Source: Clostridium thermopalmarium DSM 5974 (GTDB lineage: Bacteria; Bacillota; Clostridia; Clostridiales; Clostridiaceae). From it: a stretch of DNA of 64,000 bases. The notes under the pieces were generated by a model. That model saw nothing but the letters and a program-made list of their open reading frames with translations, had not been told where the DNA came from and did no database searches. The position numbers and the translations under genes were made by a program. The DNA lies in the NCBI RefSeq assembly GCF_002995795.1, contig NZ_PVXN01000009.1, forward strand, positions 1 to 64,000. Direction: 5' to 3'. Shown here piece by piece: positions 55,964 through 64,000 of the stretch; the stretch's first letter is position 1, and every line of letters starts with the position of its first letter.

Positions 55964-56984
55964 TATACTAAAAAATAAATCCTTAACAATAATATTATTT
56001 AGTTTTGTAATTATAATCTGTATTATTTTTATTTTAAGAATAGAAGCAATAAAAGAAATACTAGTTTTAATTGTGTTCTCATTTATATTGGCATATACTC
56101 TGAAACCTATGTACTCTCTGTTAATAAAAAAAGGTATTAATTCTAAGGGGGCAGCTCTTACACTAATAATAGGAGTTCTATTATTTGTTCTTCTAATTTT
56201 TATAGTCTTAATACCTTCTATATTTAAAGAAGGTTTAAGTTTTACAGACAGTTTGAAGGAATTTGAAGAATATGCAACAAGTTTTCATATGAAATTAAGG
56301 TTATTGAGGAATAATAAGATAGTCTATGGAGTTTTGAATACTGTATATAAAAAATTAAATAGGTATTTAATTAAAGTATTTGACAATATGCTAGAATATA
56401 CGGCAAACCTTGGAGAAAATGCACTAGCATTTGTAGTAGTGCCCATAATAACATACTATTTTCTTTGTGATAGTGAATATATAGAAAGCAAAGTATTGCT
56501 TTTATGCCCTATAAAAGCTAGAAAAATAATTAAAAGAATAAATAAAGACATAGATAAGATTCTAGGAAGGTATATTATAGGGCAGTTTATGTTATGCCTT
56601 TTGGTGGGGATATTAACATTTATTGTATTACTCATATTAAAAGTTAGATTTCCTCTAATTCTTTCTATATTAAACGGAGCATTTAATATAATACCTTATT
56701 TTGGTCCTATTATTGGTATGATACCAGCTGTAATTGTTGCCCTCATAGAATCGCCTAAGTTAGGTCTATACACGCTTATATGGTTATATCTTATTCAATT
56801 ATTAGAGGGGAATATCATTTCGCCTAAGATAACAGGAGATAGCGTTAGTATGCATCCATTAGGAGTAATAATAATACTTCTTCTAGGAGGTGAAATTGGA
56901 GGATTTTTAGGCATGATATTAGCTGTACCAATAGGAGTTATAATAAAGGTAATATATGAAGATTTAAATTATTATTTATTTTGA
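55956..56984 (+). CDS. AI-2E family transporter
   Basis: 342 aa membrane protein of the AI-2E family (PF01594) with about eight helices. The family signature NIIPYFGPIIGMIPA and the ending GGEIGGFLGMILAVPIGVIIKVIYED are visible. Members export small molecules or act as Na+/H+ exchangers. AI-2 transport cannot be assumed. Starts inside the PRC-barrel gene. Confidence 0.87.
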   Translation: MNNILKNKSLTIILFSFVIIICIIFILRIEAIKEILVLIVFSFILAYTLKPMYSLLIKKGINSKGAALTLIIGVLLFVLLIFIVLIPSIFKEGLSFTDSLKEFEEYATSFHMKLRLLRNNKIVYGVLNTVYKKLNRYLIKVFDNMLEYTANLGENALAFVVVPIITYYFLCDSEYIESKVLLLCPIKARKIIKRINKDIDKILGRYIIGQFMLCLLVGILTFIVLLILKVRFPLILSILNGAFNIIPYFGPIIGMIPAVIVALIESPKLGLYTLIWLYLIQLLEGNIISPKITGDSVSMHPLGVIIILLLGGEIGGFLGMILAVPIGVIIKVIYEDLNYYLF

Positions 56985-57011
56985 CTGTTTAATTCATGCT
57001 TTTGTACTGTA

Positions 57012-57040
57012 TTGACATAAATAGTATTTTTTCATATAAT
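57012..57040 (+). promoter_or_regulatory. Promoter of the alaS leader
   Basis: TTGACA (57012-57017), 17-base spacer, TATAAT (57035-57040). A second TATAAT near 57069-57074 offers a downstream alternative. Confidence 0.75.
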
Positions 57041-57074
57041 CAAAATGTCTTTTATTAAAAATTTTATACTATAA

Positions 57075-57283
57075 TGCGATGATTAGAAGGAGTAAAGGCT
57101 GTCATATCATAAAGAGAGGAAGTGGTTGGTGAAAACTTCTTGATATAGGTCATTGAAGCTGTCTAGGAGCTATAAATGTTTGAGAGATATTTAATACATA
57201 GCAAATATATGACTATGTATTTATATAAGTAGGGTGGTACCGCGGAAACTTTCGTCCCTTAGTGGGATTGAAGGTTTTTTTGT
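57075..57283 (+). promoter_or_regulatory. Alanine T-box riboswitch
   Basis: The core AGGGTGGTACCGCGG is at 57231-57245 and an intrinsic terminator at about 57246-57281. In stem I the codon after GAA is GCT (57158-57160, Ala). TGGT matches the A discriminator of tRNA-Ala. Low charged tRNA-Ala would raise alaS expression. The 345-base gap before alaS is filled by this leader. Confidence 0.92.
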
Positions 57284-57329
57284 TTAATATTCTACATAAA
57301 TGACTAAAGTAAATGGAGGTAAATAAAAA

Positions 57330-59969
57330 ATGAAAAAAATGGGATTAAATGAAATTAGAGAATCGTATTTAAGATTTTTTGAAAGCAAAAATCATTTGAG
57401 GCTTCCAAGTTTTTCACTAGTACCTAAAAATGATAAAAGTCTTTTGCTTATAAATGCTGGTATGGCTCCATTGAAACCATATTTTACAGGGCTACAAACA
57501 CCGCCAAATAAAAGAATTACTACTTGTCAAAAATGTGTAAGAACAGGAGATATTGAAAATGTAGGAAAGACATCTAGACATGCTACTTTCTTTGAAATGC
57601 TGGGAAATTTTTCGTTTGGAGATTATTTTAAAAATGAAGTAATTCCATGGGCTTGGGAATATGTAACTGAAGTTTTACAAATACCTAAGGACAGGCTTTA
57701 TGTAACTATCTATTTAGAAGATGATGAAGCTTATGAAATATGGACATCTAAAACAGATGTTAATCCTAAACATATATTTAGACTAGGAAAAGAAGATAAT
57801 TTTTGGGAGCATGGAGTAGGACCTTGCGGGCCTTGTTCTGAAATACATTATTATAAAGATGAAGGTGAGATTGTATCTGTAGAGGATTTTGTAGAAAAAT
57901 CTGATAATGACAGAGCAGTTGAATTTTGGAACTTAGTATTTACTCAATTTGATAAAGATGAAGATGGAAATTATAATAAATTGGCTTTTCCTAATATTGA
58001 TACAGGTATGGGGCTTGAAAGAATGGCTACTATTATGCAAGGAGTAGATACTATATTTGAAGTGGATACTATAAAAAGTATACTAGAAAAAGTCTCAGAA
58101 TTATGTGGAATTAAGTATGGAGAAGATAAATCGAAAGATGTATCATTGAGAATAATAACAGATCATGTAAGAAGTATAACTTTTATGATAAGTGATGGAA
58201 TACTACCTTCTAATGAGGGAAGAGGATATGTTTTAAGAAGATTATTGAGAAGAGCTGCAAGACATGGAAAATTACTTGGAATAGAAGACATATTCTTACA
58301 TAAAATAGTAGATACAGTTGTTGAAAATTCAGGAGAAGCTTATCCGGAATTAAAAGAAAAAATTGATTATATTAAAAAGGTTATTTCTATTGAAGAAGAA
58401 AGATTTAGTGAAACTATAGATGCTGGAATGGAGATACTAAAAGAATATATAGAAGAAGTTCATAAAAGCAATCAAAAAGTTTTATCTGGTGATAAGGTAT
58501 TTAAGTTATATGATACTTATGGATTTCCACTTGAACTTACTCAAGAAATATTAGAAGAAAAGGAAATAGCCATTGATATTGATGGATTTAATGAAGAAAT
58601 GAAAGTACAAAGAGAAAGAGCTAGGGCTGCTAGGGAAGAAAATACTTATATGGGAACAGATATAAAAATAATTGATACAATACCTTCTGAAATAGAAACA
58701 AGATTTAAAGGATATGATACTTTAGAATTAAAATCAAATATAAAAACCCTTATAAAAGATGATGCATTTGTGGATTCTATAGAAGAAGGAACAAAAGGAG
58801 TAATAGTTACAGAAGAAACTCCTTTCTATGCAGAAATGGGAGGTCAAGTAGGAGATAAGGGTATAATTTTTAATGATAATTTTACTGCTAAAGTAGAAGA
58901 TTGTAAAAAGAATATAGGAGGAAAAACAGTTCATTTTGTAGAAGTAGTTAAAGGCAGTGTGAATTTAAATGCAGAAGTAACTTTAAAGGTTGATAAAGAG
59001 AGAAGGCAAAAAATTGCTAATAATCATAGTGCTACTCATCTATTACACGCAGCATTACGTAAGGTATTAGGAGATCATGTACATCAATCAGGTTCATTTG
59101 TAGATGATGAAAGACTAAGATTCGACTTTACACATTTTGCAGCTGTAACTGAAGAAGAATTAAAGAATATAGAGGATTTAGTAAATAAAGAAATCTTAAA
59201 ATTAAATAATGTGAACACAGAAGAAATGACTTTGGATGAGGCTAGAAATTCTGGTGCTATGGCTTTATTTGATGAAAAATACGGAGATAAGGTAAGAGTG
59301 GTTAGTATTGGAGATTTTAGCGTAGAACTTTGCGGAGGAACTCATACTAGCAACGTAGGAAAAATAGGATTGTTTAAGATAGTGTCAGAAAGCGGTATAG
59401 CAGCTGGAATAAGAAGAATTGAAGCCGTAACAGGAGCTAAAGCCTTAGAATTGATAGAAAGCAAAATGAAATTATTAAAAGAAATCTCTGAAGTATTAAA
59501 ATGTTCAGAAAAAGATATAATAATGAAATTAAACCAGCAAGCTGGCGAAATAAAAGAAAAAGATAAGGAAATAGCAGTGCTAAAGTCAAAACTTGCTAGT
59601 GGGGCAGAGGATGAAATATTAAAAAATGTTAAAGAAATAAATGGAGTAAAATATGCTGTTGGAGTTCTAAAAGATGTTGATGGAGAAGCTCTTAGAAATC
59701 TTGGAGATAAGATAAAAAATAAAATAGGCAGTGGAGTAGTTGTTCTTGGAAGCATAAATAATAATAAGGTACAATTTTTAGCAATGGCTACAAAAGATAC
59801 AATTGATAAGGGAGTTCATTGTGGAAAAATAGTAAAAGAAATATCGGTAATAGCTGGCGGCGGCGGAGGAGGAAGACCAGATATGGCACAAGCAGGAGGA
59901 AAGCTTCCTGAAAAAGTAGATGAAGCAATAAAAGAAGTAGATAAAGTTATGGAAAAATTAGTAAAATAG
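57330..59969 (+). CDS. alaS: Alanyl-tRNA synthetase
   Basis: 879 aa, the full length for AlaRS. The catalytic core has [18 protein letters not shown], the editing domain has [13 protein letters not shown] and CGGTH (zinc site), and the C-terminal DHHA1-like C-Ala domain ends in [17 protein letters not shown]. It charges tRNA-Ala and hydrolyses misacylated Ser/Gly-tRNA-Ala. ATG 57330 follows TGGAGGTAAATAAAAA. Under T-box control. Confidence 0.97.
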   Translation: MKKMGLNEIRESYLRFFESKNHLRLPSFSLVPKNDKSLLLINAGMAPLKPYFTGLQTPPNKRITTCQKCVRTGDIENVGKTSRHATFFEMLGNFSFGDYFKNEVIPWAWEYVTEVLQIPKDRLYVTIYLEDDEAYEIWTSKTDVNPKHIFRLGKEDNFWEHGVGPCGPCSEIHYYKDEGEIVSVEDFVEKSDNDRAVEFWNLVFTQFDKDEDGNYNKLAFPNIDTGMGLERMATIMQGVDTIFEVDTIKSILEKVSELCGIKYGEDKSKDVSLRIITDHVRSITFMISDGILPSNEGRGYVLRRLLRRAARHGKLLGIEDIFLHKIVDTVVENSGEAYPELKEKIDYIKKVISIEEERFSETIDAGMEILKEYIEEVHKSNQKVLSGDKVFKLYDTYGFPLELTQEILEEKEIAIDIDGFNEEMKVQRERARAAREENTYMGTDIKIIDTIPSEIETRFKGYDTLELKSNIKTLIKDDAFVDSIEEGTKGVIVTEETPFYAEMGGQVGDKGIIFNDNFTAKVEDCKKNIGGKTVHFVEVVKGSVNLNAEVTLKVDKERRQKIANNHSATHLLHAALRKVLGDHVHQSGSFVDDERLRFDFTHFAAVTEEELKNIEDLVNKEILKLNNVNTEEMTLDEARNSGAMALFDEKYGDKVRVVSIGDFSVELCGGTHTSNVGKIGLFKIVSESGIAAGIRRIEAVTGAKALELIESKMKLLKEISEVLKCSEKDIIMKLNQQAGEIKEKDKEIAVLKSKLASGAEDEILKNVKEINGVKYAVGVLKDVDGEALRNLGDKIKNKIGSGVVVLGSINNNKVQFLAMATKDTIDKGVHCGKIVKEISVIAGGGGGGRPDMAQAGGKLPEKVDEAIKEVDKVMEKLVK

Positions 59970-60057
59970 TATACTTTTTATTGATTTTGGGTTATAATAA
60001 GTTTAAGTAAGTTAATGTATTGGTGCGGCATGTCTTTAAAAAAGGGGTGAGACAAAT

Positions 60058-60312
60058 ATGAGCATTAATGAAGATACTATGCAGTTTGATATACAAAAAA
60101 ATAAGAAGGAGCTCACTAGAAAAATATTAACTGAAGTTAATGATGCTTTAAAAGAGAAAGGATATAATCCTATTAACCAGTTAGTTGGATATTTAATTTC
60201 AGGAGATCCTACTTATATAACAAACTATAATGGTGCGAGAGCTTTATTAAGAAAATTAGAGAGAGATGAGATTCTCGAGGAAGTTCTAAAAGTTTATTTG
60301 TCAATTAAATAA
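60058..60312 (+). CDS. ireB: IreB family protein (UPF0297)
   Basis: 84 aa. The whole protein fits UPF0297/Ire[14 protein letters not shown] at the start, then [25 protein letters not shown]. In Enterococcus IreB is a target of the kinase IreK and affects cephalosporin resistance. The alaS-ireB-ruvX-DUF1292 order is conserved in Firmicutes. Confidence 0.93.
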   Translation: MSINEDTMQFDIQKNKKELTRKILTEVNDALKEKGYNPINQLVGYLISGDPTYITNYNGARALLRKLERDEILEEVLKVYLSIK

Positions 60313-60339
60313 AGATGCCCTTATGGGCATCTTTATTTT
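60311..60339 (+). terminator. Terminator after ireB
   Basis: AAAGATGCCC-TTAT-GGGCATCTTT is a perfect 10-bp stem, followed by ATTTTA. Confidence 0.8.
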
Positions 60340-60374
60340 AAGATTACACATAATAAATTTTAAGGAGAAGCTTT

Positions 60375-60782
60375 ATGAGGATACTAGGGTTAGATGTAGG
60401 AGATAAAACTATAGGAGTGGCAGTTAGTGATCCATTAGGACTTACTGCGCAAGGAATTACAACTATCAACAGAAAGAAGGAAGACGATGATATAGCAGAG
60501 TTAAAGAAAATTTGTGAAGAATATAGTGTGGAAACTATAGTTTGTGGACTTCCTAAAAACATGAATGGTACGCTTGGAGAGCAAGGGAAAAAAGTATTAG
60601 AATTTTGCAATATTCTTAAAGAAAAGGTGAAAATCCCAATTAAAATGTGGGATGAAAGGCTTACAACAGCTGCTGCTGAGAGAGCTATGTTAGAAGCTAA
60701 TTTATCTAGAGCAAAAAGAAAGAAAATAGTTGATAAAATGGCAGCGACGTATATTTTACAAGGGTATTTAGACAGTGTTTAA
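60375..60782 (+). CDS. ruvX: Putative pre-16S rRNA nuclease / Holliday junction resolvase RuvX (YqgF)
   Basis: 135 aa RNase H-fold nuclease. The Asp of [16 protein letters not shown], the Glu region of [10 protein letters not shown], and the final Asp of WDERLTT and [14 protein letters not shown] give the catalytic acids. E. coli YqgF trims the 16S rRNA 5' end; a resolvase role is also reported. TAAGGAGAAGC precedes the ATG. Confidence 0.93.
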   Translation: MRILGLDVGDKTIGVAVSDPLGLTAQGITTINRKKEDDDIAELKKICEEYSVETIVCGLPKNMNGTLGEQGKKVLEFCNILKEKVKIPIKMWDERLTTAAAERAMLEANLSRAKRKKIVDKMAATYILQGYLDSV

Positions 60783-60829
60783 TATAATAAGAGTTATATG
60801 TAAAAAATATATGAAAGGAGAAAACAAAT

Positions 60830-61096
60830 ATGGAAAATGATTTTAATACAATAGTACTAAAAGATGAAAATGGAGATGAAGTTGAATTTGAACTCATAAT
60901 GAAATTTGATATAGAAGACAAAGAATATGTAATCGTTGCACCAGTAGATGATGAAGAAGCAGATGCAATTGCATTTAGAATAGACAAAGATGAAAATGGA
61001 GAAAGTTTGTTTGTTACTATAGAAGATGACAGCGAATTCCAAATGGTACAGGAAGCTTATGAGACTCTAAGCTTAGAAGATGATAGATTAAATTAA
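60830..61096 (+). CDS. DUF1292 protein (YrzB-like)
   Basis: 88 aa very acidic protein of family DUF1292 (IVLKDENGDEVEFELI, DKEYVIVAPVDDEEADAIAFRI). The function is unknown; the family follows ruvX in many Firmicutes. GAAAGGAG precedes ATG 60830. Confidence 0.9.
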   Translation: MENDFNTIVLKDENGDEVEFELIMKFDIEDKEYVIVAPVDDEEADAIAFRIDKDENGESLFVTIEDDSEFQMVQEAYETLSLEDDRLN

Positions 61097-61118
61097 GTAA
61101 ATTGTTAACTAGCAGTAA

Positions 61119-61157
61119 TGATTATCAATTGACAAAAAAACAATTTAGTATTAAACT
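61119..61157 (+). promoter_or_regulatory. fur promoter with overlapping Fur-box-like site
   Basis: TTGACA (61129-61134), 17-base spacer, TAAACT. Just upstream AATGATTATCAATT contains the perfect core TGATTATCA (61119-61127), as in Fur boxes, touching the -35. Autoregulation is likely. Confidence 0.5.
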
Positions 61158-61223
61158 GATTGTAAGCTAATAGCTTAGTAAATAAAAGTAGATATGTGTT
61201 TATTAGGGAAACGAGGTATTATA

Positions 61224-61679
61224 ATGTCTAAAACATCTCCAATGCACGTTGAAAGATTAAAGGAACAATTAAAACTAAAAGGGTATAAATTAACTCCTCA
61301 GCGTAGAGCAGTAGTAAATATGGTTATAGAAAACAGAGGCAAACACCTTACTGCAGAAGAATTATATGATCTTGTAAAAAAGGAATGCCCTGAGATTGGA
61401 TTAGCAACAGTATATAGAACCATACAGCTTTTAGAAGAAATTGGTTTGTTAAGTAAGTTAAATTTGGACGATGGATGTAATAGATATGAGTTAATTGATG
61501 AAAATGAGGTGCATCAGCATCATCATTTGATATGTAGAAAATGTGGTAAAGTAATTGAAGTAGAAGAAGACTTATTAGATGCAATTGAAAAAAATGTTGA
61601 AAAACAATATAAATTTAAAATTGAAAATCATAGTGTTAAATTTTTAGGGATTTGTGAGGAATGTTTTAAAATTAAATAA
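61224..61679 (+). CDS. fur: Fur-family metalloregulator
   Basis: 151 aa. The winged helix LKGYKLTPQRRAVVNMVIENRGKHLTAEELYDLVKKECPEIGLATVYRTIQLLEE is followed by HQHHHLICRKCGK and CEECF, which make the structural CxxC pair (zinc) and the His-rich metal site. Fur, PerR and Zur are hard to separate; the HHHLIC pattern and its upstream box favour Fur. ATG 61224 follows GAGGTATTATA; earlier in-frame start lacks a site. Followed by RNase J 51 bases on. Confidence 0.87.
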   Translation: MSKTSPMHVERLKEQLKLKGYKLTPQRRAVVNMVIENRGKHLTAEELYDLVKKECPEIGLATVYRTIQLLEEIGLLSKLNLDDGCNRYELIDENEVHQHHHLICRKCGKVIEVEEDLLDAIEKNVEKQYKFKIENHSVKFLGICEECFKIK

Positions 61680-61730
61680 TTATCTATATTTATATAATGT
61701 TTACAATTGTTTATCAAAGGAGGGGAGACA

Positions 61731-63398
61731 TTGAAAAAAGAAAAAGATAAAATTAAAATCATACCATTAGGTGGATTGAATGAAGTCGGAATGAATATGA
61801 CCGTATTCGAATATAAAAATGAAATTATAGTAGTAGATTGCGGACTTAAATTTCCAGATGATGAAATGTTGGGAATAGATGTTGTGATACCAGATACAGG
61901 TTATCTGTTAAAAAATAGAGATAAAGTCAAAGGCATATTCCTAACTCATGGTCATGAAGATCATATTGGAGCTTTACCATATGTTCTTAGAGAAGTAAAT
62001 GTACCTGTATATGGAACTAAACTTACAATTGGAATGGTAGAAACAAGATTAAAAGAAAGTGGACTATTAAGTTCATCAACTTTATGTCGTGTACAACCTA
62101 AAGATATTATAAAACTTGATAATATGTCTGTAGAATTTATAAGGACTAGCCATAGTATTGCAGATTCAACAGCAATAGCAATTCATACTCCAATAGGAAT
62201 AGTATTACATACAGGTGATTTTAAAATTGATTATACTCCTATAGATGGTCAGGTAGCGGATTTAGCAAGATTTGCAGAACTTGGTAAAAAAGGAGTTATA
62301 GCGATGCTTGCTGATAGTACCAATGTAGAGAGACCAGGATATACAATGTCAGAGAGAACTGTAGGTGAAACTTTTGAAAATATTTTTGCTAAGGCTGATG
62401 GAAGAATAATTGTTGCAACATTCGCATCAAATGTCCATAGAATTCAACAGATAATCACAGCATCGTCTAAATTTGGAAGAAAGGTTGCTGTATCTGGAAG
62501 AAGTATGGAAAATATAGTGGCTGTAGCTCTAGAACTTGGATATTTGCAGTGCGAGAAAAATAGTCTCATTAGTATAGATGAGGTTAAAAAGTATCCTAAC
62601 GACAAGATAACCATAATAACCACAGGAAGCCAAGGAGAACCAATGTCAGCGCTTTCAAGAATGGCTTCTTCAGACCATAAGAAAGTAAATATAGTAGAAG
62701 GAGATATGGTTATTATTTCAGCAAGTCCTATACCAGGAAATGAGAAGCTGGTTTCTAAAGTTATAAATCAATTATTTAAGCAAGGTGCAAATGTTATATA
62801 TGAAGCTTTAGCAGATGTGCATGTTTCAGGTCATGCTTGTCAAGAAGAGCTAAAATTAATGCATACATTAGTAAAACCTAAGTTTTTTATACCAGTACAT
62901 GGAGAATATAGAATGTTAAAGCAACATTCAGAACTTGCAATGAAACTTGGAATGCCTGAAAATAATATAGTTATATGCGAAAATGGAGAAGTTATAGAAG
63001 TAAGCAAAGATAATATTAAAAAAACTGGAAGTGTTGTTGCAGGTCAAGTTTTCGTAGATGGATTAGGAGTTGGGGATGTAGGAAATATAGTATTAAGAGA
63101 CAGAAAACATTTATCTCAAGATGGAATTTTGACAGTAGTTGTGACTATTGCTAAAGAGGATGGAAAAGTTATAGCAGGTCCAGACATAATTTCAAGAGGC
63201 TTTGTTTATGTAAGAGAATCTGAAGATTTAATGGAAGAGGCTAGAATTATAGTGAGAGATGCTTTGAGAGAATGTGAAGAAAAGCATACTACTGAGTGGG
63301 CTGTTATAAAATCTAAAGTAAAAGAAGCTTTAAGAATGTTTTTATATGAAAAAACAAAAAGAAAGCCTATGATACTTCCAATTATTATGGAAGTGTAA
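61731..63398 (+). CDS. rnj: Ribonuclease J
   Basis: 555 aa metallo-beta-lactamase/beta-CASP nuclease. The zinc motif HGHEDHIG is at 73-80, with TSHSIADST, HTGDFKID and the beta-CASP parts FASNVHRIQQ, SGRSM and HVSGHACQEELK. It degrades and matures RNA from 5' ends. I chose TTG 61731 because AAAGGAGGGGAGACA precedes it directly. Whether J1 or J2 cannot be stated. Confidence 0.92.
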   Translation: MKKEKDKIKIIPLGGLNEVGMNMTVFEYKNEIIVVDCGLKFPDDEMLGIDVVIPDTGYLLKNRDKVKGIFLTHGHEDHIGALPYVLREVNVPVYGTKLTIGMVETRLKESGLLSSSTLCRVQPKDIIKLDNMSVEFIRTSHSIADSTAIAIHTPIGIVLHTGDFKIDYTPIDGQVADLARFAELGKKGVIAMLADSTNVERPGYTMSERTVGETFENIFAKADGRIIVATFASNVHRIQQIITASSKFGRKVAVSGRSMENIVAVALELGYLQCEKNSLISIDEVKKYPNDKITIITTGSQGEPMSALSRMASSDHKKVNIVEGDMVIISASPIPGNEKLVSKVINQLFKQGANVIYEALADVHVSGHACQEELKLMHTLVKPKFFIPVHGEYRMLKQHSELAMKLGMPENNIVICENGEVIEVSKDNIKKTGSVVAGQVFVDGLGVGDVGNIVLRDRKHLSQDGILTVVVTIAKEDGKVIAGPDIISRGFVYVRESEDLMEEARIIVRDALRECEEKHTTEWAVIKSKVKEALRMFLYEKTKRKPMILPIIMEV

Positions 63399-63476
63399 AT
63401 TACGCTAAATAATGATAAAAATATACAATTGTTGACTTTTTAATTGTATAGCATTAGAATAGATATGTTAAATGTA

Positions 63477-63508
63477 AAATTGGATACTAATTAGTATCCA
63501 ATTTTTTT
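63477..63508 (+). terminator. Terminator of the RNase J gene
   Basis: AAATTGGATACTA pairs perfectly with TAGTATCCAATTT and is followed by TTTT. Confidence 0.88.
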
Positions 63509-63569
63509 ATAATTTATTAATAATATAAATTACAAATAATAGGAACATAGAAAGTTTGGAGGAAATATA

Positions 63570-64000
63570 ATGAGTTTATTTACAAGAAATGACATAAGAA
63601 ATATAGCCATTATTGCTCACGTTGACCATGGCAAAACTACATTAGTAGATGCTATGCTTAAGCAGAGTCACGTATTTCGAGATAATCAAAAAGTAGAGGA
63701 AAGGGTTATGGACTCTAACGATTTAGAGAAGGAAAGAGGTATAACAATACTATCTAAGAATACAGCTGTATATTATAATGGCGTTAAAATAAATATAGTA
63801 GATACTCCAGGACATGCTGATTTTGGAGGAGAGGTTGAACGCGTTCTAAAGATGGTAGATAGTGTTATTTTAGTTGTAGATGCATATGAGGGACCTATGC
63901 CACAGACTAAGTTCGTATTAAAAAAGGCATTAGAATTAGATTTAAAACCTATAGTTGTAATAAATAAAATAGATAAGCCAAATGCAAGACCTAATGAAGT
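63570..64000 (+). CDS. typA: Translational GTPase TypA/BipA, N-terminal part
   Basis: The first 143 residues are present before the window ends. The G1 AHVDHGKTT, the switch I region [17 protein letters not shown], the G3 [14 protein letters not shown] and the G4 NKID are those of TypA/BipA rather than EF-G or LepA ([17 protein letters not shown]). It is a ribosome-associated GTPase for stress and ribosome assembly. TTGGAGGAAATATA precedes ATG 63570. Confidence 0.92.
   Translation, partial: MSLFTRNDIRNIAIIAHVDHGKTTLVDAMLKQSHVFRDNQKVEERVMDSNDLEKERGITILSKNTAVYYNGVKINIVDTPGHADFGGEVERVLKMVDSVILVVDAYEGPMPQTKFVLKKALELDLKPIVVINKIDKPNARPNE

Noticed and set aside
59342-59755. 137-codon minus-strand ORF opposite alaS
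   Set aside because: Antisense shadow of a well-conserved gene; Ser/Phe/Ile-rich translation without recognisable motifs.
1-64000. CRISPR arrays, tRNA or rRNA genes, prophage or toxin-antitoxin modules
   Set aside because: I looked for regular spaced repeats, tRNA arms and typical phage genes and saw none. The LLH-holin-like gene at 26482 has no phage neighbours.

Overview
The window is AT-rich, Gram-positive, Clostridium-type DNA (Clostridium sensu stricto). It has strong AGGAGG-type ribosome binding sites, frequent TTG/GTG starts, two T-box riboswitches, an alpha/beta small acid-soluble spore protein, a Rex operator, and the conserved clostridial order iscR-iscS-iscU ... alaS-ireB-ruvX-DUF1292-fur-rnj. 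I cannot name the species from sequence alone.

Layout. (1) 1-4.6 kb: the end of an IS element has removed the 5' part of one half of a heterodimeric ABC exporter; its partner follows, then a MerR/TipAS regulator with a classical 19-bp-spacer promoter. (2) 4.7-8.66 kb: a cysteine-type T-box controls a PLP trans-sulfuration enzyme and a three-gene cystine ABC importer. The operon ends in a second, degenerate copy of the T-box antiterminator/terminator segment. (3) 8.7-11 kb: a scarred stretch with a helicase/PLD pseudogene, a nucleotidyltransferase, an AraC 5' stub, and a histidine kinase without its sensor part. (4) 11-24.5 kb: an accessory metabolic and regulatory region with a secreted transglutaminase-like protein, Rex-box-controlled glycerol dehydrogenase, a CofE-like ligase facing a LysR regulator, Dps, a 48-aa repeat protein, DUF2935, an AraC regulator with a decayed GH39-like C-terminal half, a MATE exporter, a probable 6S RNA, a NUDIX hydrolase and an rpsD remnant. 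(5) 24.6-52 kb: mostly housekeeping genes: deoD, TPR, parE-parC, GtrA, M16 peptidase, csoR-copA-copZ, flavin reductase, endonuclease-IV-like protein, recJ, PAS kinase, SASP, murG, DUF1836, hemolysin III, thioredoxin-like protein, a frameshifted truA, topB, nitronate monooxygenase-like protein and a degenerate EAL protein. (6) 52-64 kb: conserved core with rarA, the iron-sulfur operon, PRC-barrel and AI-2E proteins, T-box-controlled alaS, ireB, ruvX, DUF1292, fur, RNase J and the start of typA.

How parts work together: the cysteine T-box couples uncharged tRNA-Cys to cystine uptake and sulfur amino-acid metabolism; IscR-IscS-IscU build iron-sulfur clusters with apparent feedback through repeated ACACTCGGG sites; CsoR-CopA-CopZ handle copper; Rex links NADH/NAD balance to glycerol dehydrogenase. 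I found no CRISPR array, rRNA, tRNA or intact prophage, and no convincing wholly new multi-gene system. The most unusual signals are the duplicated T-box terminator, the chimeric or decayed genes, the decayed-enzyme sensor protein and the 48-aa repeat protein.
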